Part shown: positions 57,147 through 64,000 of the stretch, one piece after another | How the letters are laid out: each line of letters starts with the position of its first letter | Position numbering within the stretch: position 1 is the first letter of the stretch | Source of the DNA: a bacterium | GTDB lineage: Bacteria; Bacteroidota; Bacteroidia; Flavobacteriales; Schleiferiaceae | Reading direction: 5' to 3' | DNA: 64,000 nucleotides | NCBI GenBank assembly: GCA_016125155.1 | Contig: WGMI01000003.1 | Span: 1-64,000, forward strand | Notes under the pieces: model-generated | What the model was told of the DNA's origin: nothing | Seen by the model: only the letters and a program-made list of their open reading frames with translations | Database searches by the model: none | Position numbers and translations under genes: made by a program

Positions 57147-58136
57147 TCAGAAATCGGCGTCCATCGAGAACGAGCCCGAGGTTTGGTGCTCTTCGACCGT
57201 GGTTTTGACCGAGGCTTTGCGGTATTCAGAAACCCGCCCTTCAAAGAAGTTGGTCTTGCGCTGGAGCGAGATCATCTCCATAAAGTCGAACGGATTGGCC
57301 ACATTGTACTGCTTGGGGCATCCGAGTTCGGCGAGCAACCGATCGGCGACGAATTCGAGGTACTGGGTCATGAGGTCGGCATTCATGCCAATCAGTTTGA
57401 CCGGAAGCGATTCGGTGATGAATTCGCGCTCGATGTCGAGGGCCTCGGTGATGATTTGCAGGATGCGCTCCCGGGGCACCTTGTGGACCAAGTGGTTGTT
57501 GTGGAGGTGGCAGGCAAAGTCGCAGTGCAGCCCTTCGTCTCGGCTGATCAGCTCGTTGCTGAAGGTGAGCCCGGGCATCAACCCGCGCTTTTTGAGCCAG
57601 AAAATCGAACAGAACGAACCGCTGAAGAAAATGCCTTCTACGGCGGCAAAGGCCACGAGGCGCTCGGCAAACGAAGGCGACTTGATCCAGCGCAGGGCCC
57701 AGTCGGCTTTCTTTTTGATGGCGTCGAAGGTCTCGATGGCGTGGAACAACCGGTCGCGCTCTACGGGGTCTTTGATGTAGGTGTCGATCAGGAGCGAATA
57801 GGTCTCGGAGTGGATGTTCTCCATCATGATCTGAAACCCGTAGAAAAACTTGGCCTCGGTGTACTGGACTTCGTTGACGAAGTTCTCGGCGAGGTTTTCG
57901 TTGACAATGCCATCGCTGGCGGCAAAAAAGGCGAGGATGTGCTTGATAAAGTAGCGCTCGTCGTCGTTGAGCTTGTGCTCCCAATCGGTGATGTCCTGCT
58001 GGAGGTCGATTTCCTCGGCGGTCCAAAAACTCGCCTCCTGTTTTTTGTACCACTGCCAGATGTCGTGGTGGGCAATGGGGAACAGGACAAAGCGGTCTTT
58101 GTTTTCGCGCAAAATGGGTTCTTCGGCAGGATTCAT
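57147..58136 (-). CDS. nrdB: Ribonucleoside-diphosphate reductase class Ia, beta subunit
   Basis: A 329-residue diiron protein that makes the tyrosyl radical for NrdA. Iron-ligand motifs include [25 protein letters not shown] and [13 protein letters not shown], and the tail ([19 protein letters not shown]) is the part that binds NrdA. The ATG at 58136 ([16 protein letters not shown]) is the normal N-terminus; the frame runs 37 codons upstream into non-coding sequence. It precedes nrdA in one operon. Confidence 0.95.
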   Translation of the reverse strand: MNPAEEPILRENKDRFVLFPIAHHDIWQWYKKQEASFWTAEEIDLQQDITDWEHKLNDDERYFIKHILAFFAASDGIVNENLAENFVNEVQYTEAKFFYGFQIMMENIHSETYSLLIDTYIKDPVERDRLFHAIETFDAIKKKADWALRWIKSPSFAERLVAFAAVEGIFFSGSFCSIFWLKKRGLMPGLTFSNELISRDEGLHCDFACHLHNNHLVHKVPRERILQIITEALDIEREFITESLPVKLIGMNADLMTQYLEFVADRLLAELGCPKQYNVANPFDFMEMISLQRKTNFFEGRVSEYRKASVKTTVEEHQTSGSFSMDADF

Positions 58137-58929
58137 GGTCGGACGGTGTTTAAGGCGTTTGATACGTTCACAAAGTGGTCGTTCGGCAAGGGTTCGGCGG
58201 GGATTCTCCGGGGCCCGATTGGGACAATCCCGGTTCTGTACAGGCAATTCGGCGAGCGGCTTTCGCGGCGGCAGGGGCCCGGCAAGGATTCCCTTAGAAC
58301 GATCACCGCAGAACGATCACCGCAACGATTCCCGTAGAGGGAGGCAGACAGGGGGAGGCCCGGTTGCCGGAGCGAGGACGAACGCAGAGGCGCGGTATTC
58401 GATCTTGGTCGCTATTGGGGTTGCTGCCCGGGTTGTTCATAGGGCTGTTCATGGGGCTGTTCATGGGGCTGTTGCCGGGGTTGTTGATGGAGGCCAACCG
58501 AGGCCAGTGGAGGGGAACCCACCTACAGAAGTCTGCCGCATTAAAGCGATTTGCTTGCGGTTCTGCCCCCTGGGATGGGCAAAACACGGCGAAACAAACG
58601 GGTTAGAACGGAAGCAAACCCATACAGGGTGCCAAATTGTGCGAAATGTCTTAAGAACGAGGATCTTTTCGAAAGAAGAGATCCGGAAACCGAAAACGGA
58701 ACTCAACAAATTTTGTCAAAGCAATCGGAGGCTCAAAGCCTCTTTTTTTCACATTCGGACGCAGTTTTCAACACCCCCTGCGCGCCACCTCTGTAGTGTT
58801 AGACGCTCCATATATCCAAACAGAGTTTTCCGTCAGTTTTCCATACCGATTGTGAACAAACCCAAGGCTGGATCATTTCCAGACGGCTGGGCACAAGACC
58901 CGATTCCATTCAGGGCTTTCTTATTGGAT
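58137..58929. other. Long intergenic region upstream of nrdB
   Basis: About 790 bases between the divergent nrdB start and the DUF3109 stop. It contains short near-repeats (CGATCACCGCAGAA-type, about 58299-58325) and a 12-bp tandem repeat at 58419-58490. A frame at 58364-58606 is only the translated repeat. No NrdR-box-like palindrome was recognised. Confidence 0.5.
58419..58490. repeat. 12-bp tandem repeat, six units
   Basis: Six units of about GGCTGTTCATGG, with two units identical. Consecutive starts at 58419, 58431, 58443, 58455, 58467 and 58479. On the plus strand it would read as a GLFMGLL-type hydrophobic stretch; it is probably a microsatellite and not coding. Confidence 0.85.
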
Positions 58930-59502
58930 TCAAGAATTTGAATCACGACTCTGTACCATGTCCTCGAGTTGGTCGTACCACTCGGGCCCGTACAGGCGAA
59001 TCAAAGGCTCTTTCAAAAATCGAAACACAGTCACTTTCAACTGACTACCCAGCGAGCAGGCCGGGGCGCAAATGGGCCACTGATGGTAATTGAGCGCGTC
59101 GAAGCTCTTGTAGCGCGTAACGCGTATCGGATAAAGATGACAGCTCAAAGGTTTCTTAAAATCGATGGCTCCATCGGCGTGCGCGCGCTCGATGCCGCAG
59201 AGCGCTTTGCCGTTTTCAAAGACGGTATAAGCACATTCTGCCCCTTCGCGCAGCGGAGTCGAATGTTCCCCGTCCGAATCGAACACCCAGGTTCCCTGTT
59301 CCTCGATGGCCTGAATTCCCTCGGGGCGCAAATACGGACGGATGCGGTCAAACAATCCTTCGAGCAAGGTGGCCTCTTCGGGCAACAAGGGGGCCCCGGC
59401 TTCGCCTTCTACACAACAAGCGCCTTTGCATGCGTTTAAATCGCAGAGAAAGTGTACATTGAACACTTCGTCTGAAATTAAAGCCCTTCCCAAGTGTACC
59501 AC
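58930..59502 (-). CDS. DUF3109 family protein
   Basis: A 190-residue Cys-rich protein of the DUF3109 family. The N-terminus CDLNACKGACCVEG (about 20-33) holds the family cysteines, and more Cys follow in CAYTVFENGKALCGIERAHADG, LSCHLYP and CAPACSLG; these probably bind a metal or an Fe-S cluster. The start is GTG at 59502, which matches the expected N-terminus. It faces pfkA divergently. Function unknown. Confidence 0.85.
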   Translation of the reverse strand: MVHLGRALISDEVFNVHFLCDLNACKGACCVEGEAGAPLLPEEATLLEGLFDRIRPYLRPEGIQAIEEQGTWVFDSDGEHSTPLREGAECAYTVFENGKALCGIERAHADGAIDFKKPLSCHLYPIRVTRYKSFDALNYHQWPICAPACSLGSQLKVTVFRFLKEPLIRLYGPEWYDQLEDMVQSRDSNS

Positions 59503-59558
59503 GGGACAAAAGTAGGCTTTGGGGGGGCTTGGCTTGATTAACTTCGAGGCCGAAAACC

Positions 59559-60539
59559 ATGTCGAACATCCGAACCATTGGGGTCCTTACTTCCGGAGGC
59601 GATGCGCCCGGAATGAATGCCGCCATCCGCGCTGTAGTGCGCTGTTCAGTCTACTACGAACGCAGCGTAGTCGGTGTAAAACGCGGATACGAAGGTCTGA
59701 TTGAAGGCGACTTCGAACCCTTGGATTCGCGTTCGGTCAAAAACATCCTTTCGCTCGGGGGCACGTTTCTCAAGTCGGCGCGCTCGGCGGAGTTTATAGA
59801 ACCCGAGGGCCGCGCCAAAGCCGCAGATCAACTCCGAAAAGCCGGGGTCGATGGGCTGGTGGTAATCGGGGGGAATGGATCGTTTACCGGGGCGCATCTC
59901 CTCTATAAGGAGCACGGCATTCCCGTGGTCGGCATACCGGGCACCATCGACAACGACCTGTTTGGCACCGATTTTACCCTTGGTTACGACAGCGCGACCA
60001 ATGTGGTCGTCGACTGCATCGACAAAATCCGCGATACGGCCAGCTCGCACAATCGGTTGTTTCTGGTCGAGGTGATGGGGCGCGACTCGGGGTTTATCGC
60101 CCTGCGCACCGCGCTCGCCACCGGGGCCCTCGATGTGGTCTTGCCCGAAAAAAACAGCTCATTGGACGAACTGGTCCGCGAAGTCGGCAAGGGGTTTGCG
60201 AACAAAAAGACCTCGAACATCGTCGTGGTGGCCGAAGGCAACCGACTCGGGAACACCTTCGAAATCGCCGACAAAATCAAATCGCACTTTCCCGACATCG
60301 ACACCAAGGTGACCATTCTGGGGCATTTGCAGCGCGGGGGCGCTCCGAGCTGCTCCGACCGCGTGTTGGCGGGCAAACTGGGGGTGGCGGCCGTAGAAGC
60401 CCTGCTCAACGGCAAAGCCGATGTGATGTGCGGGGTGATCGAAAACCAGACGGTATATACCTTTTTTCAGCAAGCCGTCTACAACAAAGCCCCCCTCAAC
60501 CTCGAACTCCTGCGCATTGCGCGCATTTTGTCCATCTGA
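59559..60539 (+). CDS. pfkA: 6-phosphofructokinase
   Basis: A 326-residue glycolytic enzyme that phosphorylates fructose 6-phosphate with ATP. The ATP site has LTSGGDAPGMNAAIRAVVR (about 10-28), and the substrate site is PGTIDND and the VEVMGR block. In the loop that normally reads GGDG, this protein has GGNG (Asn106): the Asp that binds Mg2+ in E. coli-type PFK is replaced. The Gly after it fits ATP rather than PPi use. It starts an operon with gapA and an SDR gene. Confidence 0.93.
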   Translation: MSNIRTIGVLTSGGDAPGMNAAIRAVVRCSVYYERSVVGVKRGYEGLIEGDFEPLDSRSVKNILSLGGTFLKSARSAEFIEPEGRAKAADQLRKAGVDGLVVIGGNGSFTGAHLLYKEHGIPVVGIPGTIDNDLFGTDFTLGYDSATNVVVDCIDKIRDTASSHNRLFLVEVMGRDSGFIALRTALATGALDVVLPEKNSSLDELVREVGKGFANKKTSNIVVVAEGNRLGNTFEIADKIKSHFPDIDTKVTILGHLQRGGAPSCSDRVLAGKLGVAAVEALLNGKADVMCGVIENQTVYTFFQQAVYNKAPLNLELLRIARILSI

Positions 60540-60558
60540 CCTCTAACCTCCAAACGCC

Positions 60559-61556
<998 letters not shown>

Positions 61557-61557
<1 letters not shown>

Positions 61558-62378
61558 TGGAGACCGGACGTTCTGGCGTCGTGAGCGATGGGATTTTCGG
61601 ATCGCTCTCGGGCAAAAGGGCCTTGGTGTGCGGGAGCACCCAGGGGATCGGCAAGGCTGTAGCGGAAGCGTTGGCCCACGCTGGGGCCGGAGTGGTGTTG
61701 ATGGCGCGGAATGCCGAACGCTTGGAAGCCGTGCGCCTCGGCCTGCCAGCAGCGGTCCTCGAACACCGGGTGGTGGTGGCCGATTTCAGCGTCCCGGGTG
61801 CTCCGGCCGCGGCTTTAAGCCACTGGGACTTCGAGCGAGAACCCATCCATATGCTGATCAACAACACCGGGGGTCCGGCGCCCGGCCCTGTGCATACGGC
61901 TGATCCCGAAGCGTTTAGAGCGGCGTTTGAAATGCACGTCCTCGCTGCCCACGGCTTGATGCAAGCCCTGCTCCCGGGCATGCGCGCCTCGGGCTACGGG
62001 CGCGTGGTCAACATCATCAGCACCTCGGTCAAACAGCCCTTGCCCGGCTTGGGTGTATCGAACACCGTACGGGCCGCCATGGGCAACTGGTGCAAGACCC
62101 TGGCGACCGAATTGGCCCCATGGGGCATTACCGTCAACAACGTCTTGCCTGGGGCCACCGCGACCGAACGTCTCGTGGGCATCGTCCAAAATAGGGCGGC
62201 CAAGTCGGGCGCAAGTCCAGACGACGTAGAACGCGAAATGCGGGCCGAAATCCCTCTGGGGCGCTTCGCTGAACCCTCAGAAATTGCTGCCGCGGTCGCC
62301 TTTTTGTGCAGCCCTGCCGCCGCCTACATCACAGGCATCAACCTACCCGTCGACGGAGGGCGCACGGCCTCGCTCTGA
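61557..62378 (+). CDS. SDR family oxidoreductase
   Basis: A 273-residue short-chain dehydrogenase/reductase. The cofactor-binding motif is GSTQGIGKAV (about 26-35), the structural INNTGGPAPG (about 101-110), and the C-terminal GRFAEPSEIAAAV...ITGINLPVDGG is typical. The catalytic Tyr lies in the usual position after NIISTSVKQPLPGLGVS only if aligned loosely: I see no YxxxK there, so its catalytic residues need care. The ATG overlaps the gapA stop; the frame runs 23 codons upstream inside gapA. Confidence 0.85.
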
Positions 62379-62380
62379 GC

Positions 62381-62974
62381 TCAAAACCACAAGGCAAAGG
62401 CCACACAGCCCATACTCGCCAACCAGCCCACGAGGAGCTCTATGCCGGTATGCGCCTTGAGCTCGGCCCGGGCCCAAGCCACCACAGCCGCCGCAAACAT
62501 CAAACCGACCAATCCCGATATAGGGTTGAAGCTGTGCCGGGTCGATTCCACCCACCACAAGGCCTGGAGGGTGCCTACCCCCGCCATGTGTACGCTTGCC
62601 TTGAGCAAGGGCAAGAGCGCGGCAAACAAGGCCAGGCAGAGTCCTATGCCCAAAAACCAGTCGGGGATATCGCTTTGGTGGCCTTTCCAGCGCAGCAACA
62701 GAGCCACAACCACCTGGGTGGCCGCTGCCACGACCAGCGGTATGCGCCGATCGCGGGCCACGCCCATATGGATGGACTCGATGCGACCGGTCTGTTTGAG
62801 CCAGAGCATGACCGCCAGCGGAATGCCCAAACTCAGGACAAAAACCCCGGCAAACTCCCCTCCGGTCAGATTCTGATCAGACGTGGACTGCAGCTGCATC
62901 AACACCAAACAGCCGAGGAGCGGAGCCAGGACCGGATGTACGATGCCCGATATGATCAGGGCGAGTTGCTTCAT
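62381..62974 (-). CDS. PAP2-like membrane protein
   Basis: A 197-residue integral membrane protein with five or six hydrophobic segments. The late motifs KASVHMAGVGTL and ARAELKAHTGIELLVGW resemble the second and third PAP2 phosphatase motifs (SGH and the HxxxD-type region), but the match is partial. It may be a membrane phosphatase acting on a lipid or polyprenyl phosphate. Its start overlaps the end of rpoN by 4 bases, so the two are coupled. Confidence 0.7.
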   Translation of the reverse strand: MKQLALIISGIVHPVLAPLLGCLVLMQLQSTSDQNLTGGEFAGVFVLSLGIPLAVMLWLKQTGRIESIHMGVARDRRIPLVVAAATQVVVALLLRWKGHQSDIPDWFLGIGLCLALFAALLPLLKASVHMAGVGTLQALWWVESTRHSFNPISGLVGLMFAAAVVAWARAELKAHTGIELLVGWLASMGCVAFALWF

Positions 62975-64000
62975 AGTTCTTTCCGCATCCGGGCCGTGGA
63001 AATGCCCAGTTGTTCTCGGTATTTGGCCACGGTGCGCCGGGCGATGGGGTAGCCCTTTTCGTGCAGCAATTCCATCAGTTTTTCATCGGTGAGCGGTCGG
63101 CGTTTGTCCTCGGCCCCGATGAGTTCCTCTAAGATCGATTTTATTTCGCGCGTAGATACCTCCTCGCCTTGTTCGTTGGTCATCGACTCGCTGAACAAAT
63201 CCTTGATGAGAAAACTGCCGTAGGGGGTTTGGACGTATTTGTTGCTCGCCACCCGGCTCACGGTGCTGATGTCCAGACCCGTGGCCTCGGCAATGTCCTT
63301 GAGAATCATCGGCTCCAGATCGCGTTCGTCTCCCGAGAGCAAATAAGCCTGTTGTTTCTCGACAATGGCCCCCATCACCATCAGCAGGGTTTGTTGACGC
63401 TGTTTGATGGCATCGATAAACCACCGGGCTGAATCGATTTTTTGCTTGACAAACAACACCGCTTCCTTTTGCTCGCGGCTCTTGCTCTGACTCGCCTTGT
63501 AGGTTTCGAGCATTTCGCGGTATACTCGGCTCACGTTGAGCTCGGGGGCGTTGCGCCCGTTGAGCGAGAGTTCTAAGGTTCCGTCGGTGAGTTGAATGAG
63601 AAAATCGGGCACCACCACCTGATCGGGTTGACGCCCCCCGGAGTCGGTGCTGTTTCCGGGTTTGGGGTTGAGCTTGCCAATTTCCGCCAACGCTTCGCGC
63701 AGCGCCGCTTCGTCGCAGGAGAGGCGATCCATGATGCGGTCGTAGTGTTTGCGGACAAATTCTTCGAAGTAATCCGTCAAGATGATCGAGGCCAAGGCAA
63801 CGCTTTCGTTTCTCGGTTTTCGGTTGATTTGCAGCAAGAGGCACTCGCGCAAATCGCGGGCGCCAATGCCCGCCGGCTCGAGGCTCTGAATGGCCTCCAA
63901 AACCAATTCGAGTTGTTCGAGCGAGGTGTCCACATTGGCCGAAAACGCCAGGTCGTCGACCACGGCCTCGAGCTCGCGCCGCAAATAGCCGTCTTCGTCC
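62971..64000 (-). CDS. rpoN: RNA polymerase sigma-54 factor (C-terminal part, runs off window)
   Basis: About 343 residues of RpoN from the core-binding domain to the end; the N-terminal region lies beyond base 64000. The core-binding block is visible (LQSLEPAGIGARDLRECLLLQ), the helix-turn-helix is in LKDIAEATGLDISTVSRVASNKYVQTPYG, and the signature RpoN box is ARRTVAKYRE near the C-terminus. It directs polymerase to -24/-12 promoters with enhancer-binding activators. The frame stays open into the window edge (DEDGYLRREL), so an apparent TTG start at 63984 is not real. Confidence 0.95.
   Translation of the reverse strand, partial: DEDGYLRRELEAVVDDLAFSANVDTSLEQLELVLEAIQSLEPAGIGARDLRECLLLQINRKPRNESVALASIILTDYFEEFVRKHYDRIMDRLSCDEAALREALAEIGKLNPKPGNSTDSGGRQPDQVVVPDFLIQLTDGTLELSLNGRNAPELNVSRVYREMLETYKASQSKSREQKEAVLFVKQKIDSARWFIDAIKQRQQTLLMVMGAIVEKQQAYLLSGDERDLEPMILKDIAEATGLDISTVSRVASNKYVQTPYGSFLIKDLFSESMTNEQGEEVSTREIKSILEELIGAEDKRRPLTDEKLMELLHEKGYPIARRTVAKYREQLGISTARMRKEL

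Noticed and set aside
58364-58606. 80-codon frame with a GLFMGLL-type hydrophobic stretch
   Set aside because: The stretch is the translated 12-bp tandem repeat; no other coding support exists.
59507-59514. TACTTTTG promoter-like box on the minus strand just before the DUF3109 start
   Set aside because: It lies 4 bases before the GTG start, so the transcript would have almost no leader; it may be chance.

Overview
The window looks like a chromosomal segment of a Bacteroidota bacterium, most likely in or near Flavobacteriales. The evidence is direct: several secreted proteins end in type IX secretion (T9SS) type A sorting domains, the T9SS component PorZ is encoded next to recO, promoters follow the Bacteroidota pattern (TTTG, about 20 bases, TAnnTTTG), and gene blocks such as trmB-MGMT-mrp-nifU, DUF177-rpmF-fabH-accB-accC, purD-DUF6341-DUF6427 and tatA-gatA-mltD-DUF4837 are typical of the group. 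Core genes are GC-rich. A few accessory patches (about 34.2-36.3 kb and 40.7-43.6 kb) are clearly AT-richer and look acquired. No rRNA or tRNA gene, prophage or CRISPR array was seen.

Layout. 0.2-4.2 kb: a LuxE-like acyl-protein synthetase with a secreted partner, a lipoprotein, and a Na/Pi cotransporter with PhoU domain. 4.3-8.3 kb: a 1324-residue T9SS protein with a CxxCH motif, lamin-tail, OB-like and Calx-beta domains. 8.5-11.3 kb: a response regulator/histidine kinase pair and a convergent glycosyltransferase. 11.4-15.9 kb: a haem-uptake-like operon (HmuY-like T9SS protein, TonB receptor, HmuY-like lipoprotein) with a very good promoter. 15.9-16.5 kb: IS3 debris. 16.5-21.8 kb: trmB, an alkyltransferase-like protein, mrp, a NifU domain and 2-oxoacid:ferredoxin oxidoreductase. 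22.1-26.9 kb: a giant five-repeat T9SS protein split by one amber codon. 27.1-27.5 kb: an 89-bp tandem repeat array whose hairpin shows compensatory changes. 27.8-34.2 kb: fatty-acid initiation genes, L32, the DUF6427/DUF6341 pair and purD.

34.4-36.2 kb holds a decayed AAA ATPase plus DUF4276 pair, probably a dead defence cassette. 36.4-40.7 kb: tatA, gatA, a LysM lytic transglycosylase and a DUF4837 lipoprotein. 40.7-43.8 kb: two orphan RHS toxin tips with putative immunity genes, sharing a 98-bp direct repeat, abutting recO and porZ. 46.9-51.4 kb: a glycosyltransferase, uppP, a thioredoxin-like protein with a copper monooxygenase-like T9SS protein, and a YkuK family protein. 51.5-54.5 kb: a lipoprotein and a HigBA-type toxin-antitoxin pair bracketed by two copies of a hairpin-rich 152-bp repeat. 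54.5-64 kb: nrdA/nrdB, a DUF3109 protein, pfkA-gapA-SDR, a PAP2-like membrane protein, and the C-terminal part of sigma-54 running off the window.

The best candidates for undescribed biology are the covarying 89-bp array, the structured repeats around the HigBA locus (whose antitoxin carries a degenerate, truncated ImmA/IrrE domain), and the RHS tip array. All gene calls come from reading the sequence and recalling families; no database search was run.
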